Source of the DNA: Cloeon dipterum
Lineage: Eukaryota > Arthropoda > Insecta > Ephemeroptera > Baetidae
Direction: 5' to 3'
Length of the DNA: 64,000 nt
NCBI RefSeq assembly: GCF_949628265.1
Contig: NC_088786.1
Location: 4,836,001 to 4,900,000, forward strand
The translations under genes were made by a program, and so were the position numbers. The notes beneath the pieces are model-generated. The model saw only the letters and a program-made list of their open reading frames with translations. It made no database searches and was not told the origin of the DNA. This document shows, piece after piece, positions 1 through 9,595 of the stretch; within the stretch, counting starts at the first letter, position 1, and every line of letters starts with the position of its first letter.

Positions 1-130
1 TGAACGTTAATCAAGCACTGCGCCTTTTTTGAACGTAACCAAATTTGTAGGCACACACGCGCACACCATTCTATCCTTGCCGCACAGATAATAATAACGT
101 AGAATAGGGTAGATAGGGTAATAGATTGTG
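1..130 (-). promoter_or_regulatory. Promoter-like flank of a third glycosyltransferase copy
   Basis: This block resembles the region just upstream of the minus-strand glycosyltransferase at 2800-2945: both share a GAACRTAACCAAATT-like stretch, a run of 'gcacacc' words and 'GTAGATARGGTAATA'. A weaker version lies at 5880-5990, upstream of the second gene. Since the genes read leftward, this copy would serve a gene beginning just left of the window. That gene is not visible, so its existence is inferred. Confidence 0.45.
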
Positions 131-214
131 ATGAGGCACTATAGTGTCGTCAAAGCGAGGCCTCAAAAGAAATTTTAAACAATTAAAGCAATAACTCAAA
201 TCTCCCGGACTCAA

Positions 215-345
215 AGACCCAAAAAAAAAAAATGCGACGATGCCTCTTTTTTGGAGCCAAAACACTTTCCGGCCCGATAATCCCCCCCCCCTCCCCCAGG
301 TCGTTTTATTGAGACGCCAGACATTTATCCCTCACATAGGCGGAT
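215..345. repeat. Dispersed repeat family R3, partial copy
   Basis: The segment 'GGCCCGATAA ... CCCAGGTCGTTTT ... TTGAGAC.CCAGACATTT' recurs at 4245-4310 and, more diverged, at about 40515-40550. It contains a C-homopolymer near 282-297. It may be part of the tandem glycosyltransferase duplication as well as of a dispersed family. Confidence 0.5.
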
Positions 346-374
346 TTCGATATACCTTAAGGTCTCAGCCGAGC

Positions 375-660
375 AGGCGGGACCGGCTCTCAGCCGAATT
401 TTTTGCCCGGCGGCGGCTGGCCATTTTCTCCGGCGGCTGTTGCGGCTAACAATATTTTAAGAGTGTATTATAAGATTGACATAATTATAGAGTGCTTCAT
501 GGCCCAAAGGGCCGGAAGACATTTATTTCTCCTGCAATTTTTAGTTTTTGACCCTTTTTCACCGTCAGCTGGCGCAGCTTTGCCAAATTCACGCCGCCAG
601 GCAGATGACCCAAAATTTGCCGGGAATAGGGGAGAACACTATATTTCCTACTCCCCGTGA
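375..660. repeat. Dispersed repeat family R1, copy 1
   Basis: About 280 bp, more GC-rich than its surroundings. It aligns along its length with 26945-27245 inside an ADP/ATP translocase intron: shared blocks are TTTTGCCCGGCGGC, GCTRACAATATTTTAA, CCCRAAGGGCCG, TTTCTCCTGCA and GACCCAAAATTT. There is no long ORF and no obvious terminal inverted repeat, so the class (SINE-like or MITE-like) is open. Confidence 0.6.
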
Positions 661-1544
661 ATGGTATGCAACCTAAATGACCAAATCGCAAAGAAAGTTT
701 CGTAATTCCTTTGATGTGTATTTTTATCATTTTTATCAATCAATCGTATATTAAACACAATCGAGTACAACTAACGTTATTAATACAATTTCAGTTGTTT
801 AAATAAATAGAATTTGCAGACCTAGCTGCTCGCGACAAACTAGTCAGGCTATTATCCCTATTATCACAGCCTAGAGAGTGGAAAAGCTTCATATTTTAAC
901 CACACAGATTGCAAATGCATGTTTGCTTAGCCTCACAATATGGTTCTCTTTGGTTTTACACATAATAAAAAATGAAAACCGTGTGAGGCATGTCTCGTGA
1001 TTGCGTGTCTGTTTGCATAACAATAAGCTGCCTGCCAGGTCTGGGTCTGGGTAACCATTGCGGGCGTATCGTTAAATTCCGGCTCTATCTGGGAAGCTTG
1101 TTAGAATCTACTTTTATGCTACAGGACCCCGCCTAATCGATTGAAAAATATGTAATAGTATTATATATTCTTATATTTTTGCACGCTTGAAAAAATTACA
1201 TCAAGTTCGAGACTCATATACAGCTGCGGGCTTAAATTGTTACGATTAAAAACAAAATATCGTGCCCTTATTTACCCTTCCTAGATCTTCCTTAGAACTA
1301 TCATTTCAATCTGATATGCTATGGCTATAGAAAATTAAATTCTTTGATAATGTTGAGTTTTTGCAACTTACAAATTATAAGTTGATAGTTTATTAGCTGG
1401 ATTATATCCTTATACGATTGAGAGAACCAAAGAAATGCAAGTAAATAATACAAAACAACAAATAAATTTAAATTGAGCTTATATGTTAAGATCAGAAAAA
1501 AACGATATTGCGTTATTAAGTTTTATTCCATAAACTTCTGTTTC
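661..1544. other. Intergenic AT-rich region
   Basis: No coding sequence recognised. The stretch at about 1100-1160 (GTTAGAATCTA ... CTAATCGATTG) matches 4520-4575 at the same place downstream of the second glycosyltransferase, so it belongs to the duplicated unit. Confidence 0.5.
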
Positions 1545-2731
1545 TTAAATGTGTGTTCCGGCAAGCGATGTGGTTCTTGGACAAAACTTTCTTGCAACCA
1601 CAGCTAACGGCTTTGAAGAGTTCACCTCAACACGGATATTCCCCGTTTGTCTGTTCCAAGTATGGATTCCATAATGTGTTTCGAACGCTTTTTCAAAGTA
1701 TTTGGTGAAGTTGGTGTCGAACATTGCAAGAACTACATTGTCATAATCAAACGGAAAGAAGGTTTTTGAGCCGATAATGTGCAATGAGTCGTTCACTTGG
1801 CTCTTTATGTAGTCAGCTGAACCTCCACGGAATGAAATGTTGAAAATGTGGCCGAGGGTATGCGTCATGGTTTCAGGTATCGTTGGATAGTATTTTGGAT
1901 AGTACTTTGTCTGGGAGCTGTTCATCAGCAGATTTAGCCAGGGGTTGTGCCTTTCAAACCCCATTGCTGCGTTAATAATACCGTTTGAAAAGGTCGCAAT
2001 TACAAAATTTTTAAGCTTCATAAATGGTGAAAGGCTCTTAAAAGTTATAGTGTCAAAGTCCAGGTAGACACCGCCCAGCTTCCAAAGCAGCAAAAATCTC
2101 ACAAAGTCGCAGACGTGCGCCGGGCGGTATTCCGAATTGAGAATCCTAGTGTCGTTGAACAAAAATTGCTCCGAAATCGTGTCTCTTGCAATCTGAAACA
2201 TAATAAGGGCGCTTTCTATTAATTCAAGAATATGTTTGAGAAGCACGGAAATAGACAAGTATAACAATTTTATTTGGAAAAATATCTCACGTCAGGAACT
2301 TTTGCCCAGGCCACATACAGGTTTTGCGTGTTTTTCATCAAGCTTTGGAATGAAGTGCTGTTGTAAAACGGCAGTCGGTCCGATGTGTGATTTGTCACAG
2401 TCACGACGATGATCACAGGTACCGTGGGGTTGAAAGTCGTCACACTCTCCAGTGAGCAAACATCACGGGGTTTCATATTAACGGAATCGGTAGTTTCAAC
2501 ATAAAATATGACTTGTTCTCCAAACATTTGCTTAAACGCAAACGGATCGTCCAGCAAAAACGGTGTCAGGTTGAAAATCCGTGGTTGTAAACTCGTTTTC
2601 CACTTGCTCTTGAACGCCTTCAAATATTTTGTTAAATGCGAGTCATAAATGAAAGTGGTTAAAGTGACGAAAACAACAACTGTAAAGAAAATCTTAATCC
2701 CGCGCATTTCTAACAATGCATAAAAATCCAC
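1545..2731 (-). CDS. Alpha-1,4-glycosyltransferase, A4GALT-like (copy A)
   Basis: Two exons, 2291-2731 and 1545-2192, joined in phase 0 across a 98-bp GT-AG intron, give about 362 residues, usual for the A4GALT / alpha-1,4-GlcNAc-transferase family. Residues about 11-28 form a single N-terminal membrane anchor (type II Golgi enzyme). The family core is clear: RPAHVCDFVRFLLLWKLGG is followed by YLDFDT, with the DXD metal/UDP-sugar motif at about 192-194. Several N-x-S/T sites suggest a lumenal glycoprotein. Such enzymes add galactose or GlcNAc in alpha-1,4 linkage to glycolipids or glycans; the substrate here cannot be told. The start at 2731 gives the anchor; an internal Met nine codons in would also work. 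It is a tandem paralogue of 4658-5793. Confidence 0.85.
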
Positions 2732-2950
2732 AAAACTATATACTAATTGCGAGGAAGCGAACTTTTAAGTAAAATCGAGCGTGGCGAGCATTAAGAATGA
2801 GTCGTGAACGCACTGCCTGAGAATTATATGATTATGAACATAACCAAATTGTGTTCACACATGAGCACACCATTCTTGAGTTGCCACAAACTATATATAA
2901 ACTGTAGATAAGGTAATATAGTGAGGTGGCGTACAGGTGACTCTAGTTTC
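2732..2950 (-). promoter_or_regulatory. Upstream region of glycosyltransferase copy A
   Basis: This region is conserved with 1-130 and partly with 5860-5990. It contains an ACTATATATAAACTG stretch near 2889 that could supply a TATA element. The promoter function is inferred from position and conservation only. Confidence 0.35.
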
Positions 2951-3570
2951 GCCCGGAAATGCAGTCAGTAGAATGCCCAAGTAAAATATTGTTTGATGTT
3001 AAAATGCCCGAAAAATATTTGAAAGTAAATTCGGAATGAAATTTTTAAGCTTTTTGGGTAAAAAAGCAATGAGCATTAAGTGAAATTATAAAAGAGAAAG
3101 GAATTAAATAATTTTAAAATCGTTTGGTGCTTTTTAGTTGTGTAGAAACTTGTATAACTATTTAATAAGGGAATTAATAGAAAGTCATCACCTCAGTTTT
3201 AGTATTAGCGTTTTTTTATTAATGATCTTCAAGGGTTTCAAGGATGGTAGACACAGGATACGTCTATGAATTTGGATCCTAGGTATTTTTCTCTGTAGAA
3301 TTTTCTTTTGTTGTCTATGCTAACTGTTGCACAGTCCACGGTTCTTGACTTGTCGGCCGGGCGTCTCTCAGGTCAGTGGCAGGCCAACGAGTGTCACGAC
3401 GCATTTACTATACAAAACAATCAAATGAACAACAATTGGATCCAACAATAGATAGCGCTAGTCGTATGTCGGTTCCTCTGTGTCCACCTTCCTTACCGTA
3501 ACAGTGGCCGCTTTTTTAAGTAGATGAGCCTCCTTACGCAGGCCAATCTAGGACAATTTGTTGTTTATTT
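2951..3570. other. Intergenic region, unexplained GC-richer island
   Basis: No gene seen. Around 3330-3510 the base composition rises (GTCGGCCGGGCGTCTC, GTGTCACGACGC, GATAGCGCTAGTC) compared with the AT-rich flanks, so a decayed insertion is possible. No ends or coding potential could be defined. Confidence 0.3.
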
Positions 3571-3795
3571 TTGTTCAATGAGTTTACTGTTTGTGACATT
3601 TAGCAAAAGTATTAACTCTACAATATGCAATAATGAAATCAGGAACAAGGAACAGTTAAAATTCAGATTTTGCCCCTTTTCTAAATTATTTCTTACTTGA
3701 TTTCGAACCCTCTCGTCGCGATCTATCCAATGGTGTGTGCGAACTTCGAGGAAAATATTCGCTAAATTGTGAAATAAATTGTGATTTTACAATTA
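3571..3795 (+). repeat. Dispersed repeat family R2, copy 1
   Basis: About 225 bp matching 56111-56304 (same strand) and 54974-55202 (opposite strand). Shared blocks include TTCAATGAGTTTACTGTTTG, GCAATARTRAAATCAGGA, CTCTCGTCG.GATCTATCCA and a 'GTGCGAA..T.GAGG.AAA' word. It is non-coding and interspersed, so probably a short non-autonomous transposon. The ends are not defined. Confidence 0.65.
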
Positions 3796-4224
3796 GGATA
3801 CAATTAATGCTTATGCCTCTGGATTATCATGCACACTTTTGAGCTAATTTTCTCAAAAGTTTAAACGGCAACCTAAGAAATTTTTAGCTTTTTCCAATTT
3901 TTTTTAGACAGAATTTCAAATAAAGGGTATTATTCTGATTTTTCACAAATTTCTTTTAAATTTTAATTTAAAAGTGTCAAAACGATAATGTATATATAGT
4001 AAAGGTTCTCATTCAGGATCAAGGGTCCTCTAATTTTTGTTACCTGAAGAAGACAAGGATCATTGGTACCGAATCACTCTATCTGAAGCAGTATAGGAGG
4101 GCCCTTAATACGCTGTGTTCTTTCAAGGCTACGACCAAAAGCTATATTTATGCTATTTTAAGTCTAATCGAGGCTTTTAAAGATTCTGTGGTATCCAACT
4201 AAACTAACAACTCAAAGGCCGCAA
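3796..4224. other. Intergenic AT-rich region
   Basis: No gene, RNA or repeat recognised in this stretch. Confidence 0.4.
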
Positions 4225-4525
4225 ATACGAAAGGGCCAAAACACCGGCCCGATAAGCCGACGTCCCCCCAGGTCGTTTTTTTATTGAGACACCAGACATT
4301 TGTTCCTCAAGCCTCTGGTGTAAGAAAGCCGACAAGTGGCGCGCGGTTCGCCTTCCAGCTCGCGGACATAAAAATATGAGCTATTTGATAGCATTTCCAG
4401 TCGCTAAATTAACCACCTTTAAGCCATCCCTGGTAACGGGCAGCCAGTAACTTTGATCCCCGAAATTTTCTCCCATTGTCTTGACCCTGCTAGCGATATA
4501 CCTTACAGTGCGAGCCTATAGGCCG
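4225..4525. repeat. Dispersed repeat family R3, long copy
   Basis: It aligns with 40470-40755 over about 290 bp: TTGAGACACCAGACATTTGT, CATTTC.AGTC..TAAATTAACCACC, GGGYAGCCAGTAA, GATCCCCGAAAT and ACCTTA.ARTGCGA. Its left part matches 215-345. It is non-coding, of unknown class. Confidence 0.55.
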
Positions 4526-4657
4526 GTTAGAATCTATAATATTATGCTAGAGTACCTCTAATCGATTGGAACATATATTTAATTGCTCTTCTATGAAGAT
4601 AAGAAAAAATCGATAGTGCTTTACGTTATTAAGATGTATTTCATAATCTTCTGTTTC

Positions 4658-5793
4658 TTAAATGTGTGTTCCGGCAAGCGATGTGGTTCTTAGACAAAAC
4701 TTTCTTGCAACCACAGCTAACGGCTTTGAAGAATTCACCCCAACACGTAAATGCCCCGTCAATCTGTTGAAAGTATGGATTCCATAATGTGTTTCGAACG
4801 CTTTTTCCATGTACCCGATGAAGCTGCTGTTAACCATTGCAAGTTTTATATTTTCATAATCAAACGGGTAGAAAATCTCGGAGCCGAGAATGTGCAATGA
4901 TTCGTTCACTTGGCTGTTAATATTGTCAGCTGCTCCTGGATCGTTAAACGAAATGTTAAAAATTTTACTGAGAACGGATGTAACGGTGTATGGTACAATG
5001 GGGTATAACGTGGAATAATATTCATTCTTGGTGCAGTTCATCAGAAGTTCCACCCAACGGTTCCGTCTTTCAAATCCCATCGCTTGGGTCAAAATACCGT
5101 TTGAAAATGTTGCAATCAGGAAATTTTTCAGCTTCATAACTGATGCAAGGCTCTTAAAAGTTATAGTGTCAAAGTCCAGGTAGACACCGCCCAGCTTCCA
5201 AAGCAGCAAAAATCTCACAAAGTCGCAAACGTGCGCCGGGCGGTATTCCGAATTGAGAATCCTGGTGTCGTTGAACAAAAATTGCTCCAAAATCGTGTCT
5301 CTTGCAATCTGAAACGTAATAAAAATATTAATTATCTATTAATTCAAGAATATGTTAATTTGGAAAAATAACTCACATCAGGAATTGTTGCCCAGGCCAC
5401 GTACAGGTTTTGCGTGTTATTCATCAAGCTTTGGAATGAAGTGCTGTTGTAAAACGGCAGCCGGTCCGATGTGTGATTTGTCACAGTCACGACGATGATC
5501 ACAGGTACCGTGGGGTTGAAAGTCGTCACACTCTCCAGTGAGCAAACATCACGGGGTTTCAGATTTACGGAATCGGTAGTTTCAACATAAAATATCACTT
5601 GTTCCCCAAACATCTGCTTAAACGCAAACGGATCGTCCAGCAAAAACGGTGTCAGGTTGAAAATCCGTGGTGGTAAACTCGTTTTCCACTTGCTCTTGAA
5701 CACTTCCAAATATGTTTTTACATGCGTGTCATAAATGAAAAGAGTAAAAATGACGAAAACTGCAACTGCATACAAGATTTTAATCCTATGCAT
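4658..5793 (-). CDS. Alpha-1,4-glycosyltransferase, A4GALT-like (copy B)
   Basis: Exons 5377-5793 and 4658-5308 join in phase 0 over a 68-bp intron to give about 355 residues. A membrane anchor (about residues 3-22) is followed by the same catalytic core as copy A, including VCDFVRFLLLWKLGG and the DFD (DXD) motif. Identity with copy A is patchy: the stem and the stretch around the DXD motif are almost identical, and so is the C-terminal tail (NSSKPLAVVARKFC), but the membrane anchor and a block of roughly 110 residues after the DXD motif are clearly diverged. It lies about 1.9 kb from copy A in the same orientation, a tandem duplicate. Golgi glycosyltransferase function is inferred from the family; donor and acceptor are unknown. 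Confidence 0.85.
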
Positions 5794-6690
5794 ATTTTAA
5801 TGTATCTGAACTTATTGCAACTGCTATACACGCTGCGCATTTTAAGGTGACGACGAAAAATTGTAGACCGAGTATTTCACGCAATCAAGCGCGTTCTGCG
5901 CATGTTAAAAAACTATTAAACTATACCAAACCACTGCCGTTGACTTTTTATCAAGCATAGGGTAGATAGTGAGGACTGAGGAGGCACAATTCAACTTATA
6001 ACTTTGTTTCTTCATCTACGCACATTTTCTACGGCTTTTGCTGTCAACAAGACAAGGCACTACGGTTTATTATATAATTATATTTAAAACAGATTTAATT
6101 AAGTATTACAAAACAAGGAAACACAATTTTATCAATAGACTTTCGATTTTCAAATTCTCATAATTTCGACAATTTCTTTACAAGTCCGTTCAATTTGGAC
6201 AGAAATCTTTTTGAAAAGGAATTAATTGGTAGTTTTATCTCTTTGCATCTCTCTAGATTAATTGTTGTAGGCATTTGACAACGTTGTTGTTAAGTGGTTT
6301 AGTTTCAAAGTAATCTTTATTATGGTTCTGCAGGGCTATTTTGCCCCATACATTGCCATTCAAGTCTCTTGAATTTACACTAATTCCACAGGTTCTCGAA
6401 AAGTACATATATATATATTAATTATTATGAACACTTTTCAACTTTTTTATGATGTGTACGATATTCAAGCACCAAGATTATCACGTAGAGAAGAGCCAGA
6501 GAGGAACGAAATATAGAATGATGTTATGTTTTATCGAAATTTAGAAGTTCAAAAGTATTGCTTTTCAGCTATCCTCAGCCCTCACAATCAGGCAGAAACA
6601 GAAGAATGTTATGGATTGAAATCAGTAGAGGGGAAACTAGTTGAACTCGAAATTTCGTAAAAAAGCTCGCTAAATCACAAGGAATAAGCT
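5794..6690. other. Intergenic region
   Basis: The first 200 bp (5860-5990) keep scattered similarity to the upstream blocks at 1-130 and 2800-2950 and probably hold the promoter of glycosyltransferase copy B. The remainder is AT-rich with no recognised feature. Confidence 0.35.
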
Positions 6691-7266
6691 GCCCTAAATT
6701 GTACAATTTCTTTGACAACCTGAAATGTGACTTTGACTTCTTTGGCATCAACCGGTATCAACGTACACGACATTGCTTACCGCGTGAAATTCCCCTCCCG
6801 CGCAACTTTAAACTGCAAGCTAAGCTTCCGTCGTCCTTGTTGATTGGTCGGAGTAACGGCATGAAAGTGGGATGGGTTAGGCCATACCAGGCCATACTGG
6901 GCAATACCAACCAATGGTGAATCGAGCAACATTCGAAAACATTATACGCATACATACATTGATTACATTGTGCTATTAAAATTATTGTAACACCTCAAGC
7001 GTTAGGAATTTTCGGTTTTCTAGTTTTCTAGTATATTCACGTAAGTATTATTTGCTGAACGTTTTCCTTGCCTTAGATCTTCCTTCATTTAACGCATAGA
7101 TAATGCAATCATTAATCGTTCTCTTGAATTTACTCATATCTCTGCAATCGAAGTGGACTTAAATAACATGCCGTATCATGCCATTGAAAGAAAAATATAT
7201 TTTCATTTGGTACCCGCTTGGTGCACTAACCAAATAATAATTTTTTACAGAGCAGACTGTCGAGTC

Positions 7267-8878
7267 ATGGAACAAGAGAAGCCTGCAATGGAAAGTGCTC
7301 CTCCGGCGACCACTGACGAGAAAAGTTCAGAAGCAGTTGCAGCTGCATCTGCATCAGATGATGCTGCAGCAGAAGCCAAGTCACTTAAATGCAATCAGTA
7401 GGCTTTTCCTAAAACGAATTGCTTGTTATACAGCATAAGTATTTTTTGTTTTAGATGCGGCAAACTATTCAAAGGGCAGCTTGAGGTTGAGTACCATGCT
7501 GCAAAGACAGATCACTTTGACTTCTCAGAGTCTACAGAAGAAATCAAGCCTCTCTCTGAAGAAGAGAAACAAGAGCGGATCAGGCTGATGGAGGAGAAAA
7601 TCAAGCAAAAGAGAAAGGAACGCGAAGAGCAAGAGAAGGTGGAAGCTCTTGAAAGGGAGAAAATTAGAATCAAGTCGGGCAAAGAGATGATCGCTACTCG
7701 AAGAAGGTAATGAAATGTTCACTTAAAAAACTAAAAGGACCAGCCCGTTGGCTCGCATTGTTAAGGCACTCTCAGGAGTGTCAAAGCAATGTGAGGTATT
7801 TGAGCAGTTCGGAGATCTAATACTGGCTACCCAATGTCAGAAATGGCAAAAAGTGGTTAGTTTAGTGACTCGAATTGCTCAAATTGCTCAACGGGCTGGG
7901 AGGCGCACCGGCGCCGACTCGCTACTTGCTGGTTTGCACCTTTCCAGCATGCGTGATTTGGCTTCACGGGACGAATGTCTAGCGTTTCAATGCAGTCCTC
8001 GGTGCGGAGGCAAGTGGCCCTTGAGTGGGCTGGGTCCCTGTGCGGCCTGGTGCGCCCATGTTATCCGTTCGCGGTGTTATTGGGACCCGGGTTTCAGCAT
8101 TCGTGCTAGTGCAGTGCGCGCCCTTCCCGGTCCTCCGGTCCTCGGACAGGGATAAAATGAGCAAAAAAAAAAATAAATTTATTGACAAACGATTGCCAGG
8201 CTGGAAGAGGACGAGATGAAGAAGATCATGGATCAGAGAAAGAGGGAGAAAATGGAAGACCAGCTTGCCAGGCAAAGGATCAAGGAGAAAATCGAGCAGG
8301 ACAAGCTGGCTCGACAAGCCAAATACAGTAATACTCCAGTGGTCGAGCCTAAAGCCCCCGTTCAACCAGAAGCGCCTCAACCGAAAGCACCGCCCAAGGA
8401 TTATACAGAGGCCAAAATAAATGTAATGTGGATAGTTTCTGCTCAATTTTGCGGCTGGCTAAGACCGCTATTTTCTATTTGTTGTTTTCTTCAATAGTTC
8501 AAACTACAGATTTATTTAATTTTGCATTTTCCTCTTAACCCATAAACTGGTTTACAGCCAGTGGATAATTAAACAAGAGAAAATAATTAATTTAATTTTT
8601 AGATCCGCCTGACTAACGGCCAGACCATAACCCAGTCTTTCAAGGCCAAGGAGGAACTGTCCGCCGTCAGGCTCTTTGTGACTTTGAACAGAACTGATGG
8701 GGCTGCTCCCTTCTCCATGATGACAAGTTTCCCCAGAAAGGTCTTCCAGGAGGATGACTATGCAAAACCCCTGGACGTCTTGGGTATGTTGTTTGAAAAT
8801 CCTTCAAAGCTTTTTATAATTTAAAATTCAACAGGTTTGGTGCCTTCTGCTGTCATCACTGTCACAAAAGCTCAATGA
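7267..8878 (+). CDS. UBXN1: UBX-domain protein 1 (UBXN1 / SAKS1 family), apparently UBA-less
   Basis: Five exons, 7267-7397, 7455-7706, 8200-8422, 8603-8783 and 8835-8878, give about 276 residues with consistent phases. In order: an acidic Ala-rich N-terminus, a zinc-finger-like segment (CNQCGKLF ... VEYHAAKTDH, also found in insect homologues), a long charged coiled coil (EEKQERIRLMEEKIKQKRKE and on), and a C-terminal UBX domain ending LGLVPSAVITVTKAQ. UBXN1 proteins bind ubiquitin through an N-terminal UBA and p97/VCP through UBX. No UBA is visible: exon 2 opens in a 5'UTR-like sequence after an acceptor at 7250, with a probable upstream untranslated exon ending at a GTAAGT near 7040. The 493-bp intron 7707-8199 is enlarged by a SINE-like insert. 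Confidence 0.85.
7741..8182 (+). mobile_element. SINE-like retroposon in a UBXN1 intron
   Basis: About 440 bp, much richer in GC than the adjoining introns. It starts with a tRNA-like A-box stretch (TTGGCTCGCATTGTTAAGGC, near 7748-7767), has a weak B-box-like GACTCGAAT near 7868, and ends in an A-rich tail at 8163-8175. No ORF of its own is needed. No clear target-site duplication was found. Its tail lies about 20 bp before the acceptor of the next exon, so it supplies much of the intron's 3' end. Confidence 0.55.
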
Positions 8879-9075
8879 CTCTGTGGATGTGAAAGTGTGA
8901 AGACTGCCAAGGTTAACTTGGCCTAACAGAATTACTTTTTGTCTTCAGCTACATATGTTTAATATTAAAAATTGATTCAGCAAGGGCATTCCATTGATGT
9001 TACAACCCATCTGTTGACACAGCTCATCAGTTTTCATGCTACAAAGTTTTTTTTAATATGTCATTATAATGCTTT

Positions 9076-9081
9076 AATAAA
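9076..9081 (+). terminator. Poly(A) signal, UBXN1
   Basis: An AATAAA hexamer about 200 bp after the UBXN1 stop codon. No other candidate signal is closer. Confidence 0.5.
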
Positions 9082-9595
9082 TTCTTCAACACACATGGCC
9101 TACTTTTTATTTTTTCTATTGAAACCATAATATTTTGATGCCGGTGTATTTGATTTCCTTATTTTCCACTTAAGTCATCTTACGTGGCATGACATTGCGT
9201 AGTTCTTTCCAAATTTGTTTTGTATATTCGACGAAAAATATTTATACAGATCACTTGGTTTTCCATGTTCCATGGATTTGAATTAAACATGTTATTTAGT
9301 TTATCAATGACCGAAGCTTATCAAAAAGGGATAGTGGTTAAAAATAGTTTGTATTCAATCAAATCGCTGAATTTAATTCTAATTAAAATGCATGTACATA
9401 ATATCCTATGTTTATAAAGGCAGAGGTACAATGGCCAGACTTATCAAATTCTGAAATTACAGATATATTTAAAATCCTTAAAATGAATGTCACTTAAGTA
9501 TGCACATAATTACGCTCTTGTGGTGGGCTTTCAAAATGAGAATAAAATAAGTATTCATTATAAAATACGCAGTCTTCACTAAATATGGATTGAAA
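9082..9595. other. Convergent 3' intergenic region
   Basis: AT-rich space between the 3' ends of UBXN1 (plus) and the adhesion GPCR (minus). No gene recognised. Confidence 0.5.

Noticed and set aside
3230-3540. Possible retroelement remnant
   Set aside because: No terminal repeats, primer-binding site or coding similarity could be seen; left as unexplained.
6699-6920. 73-codon ORF upstream of UBXN1 considered as the missing UBA exon
   Set aside because: It lacks the MGF loop and leucine pattern of UBA domains and has no donor in the right phase.
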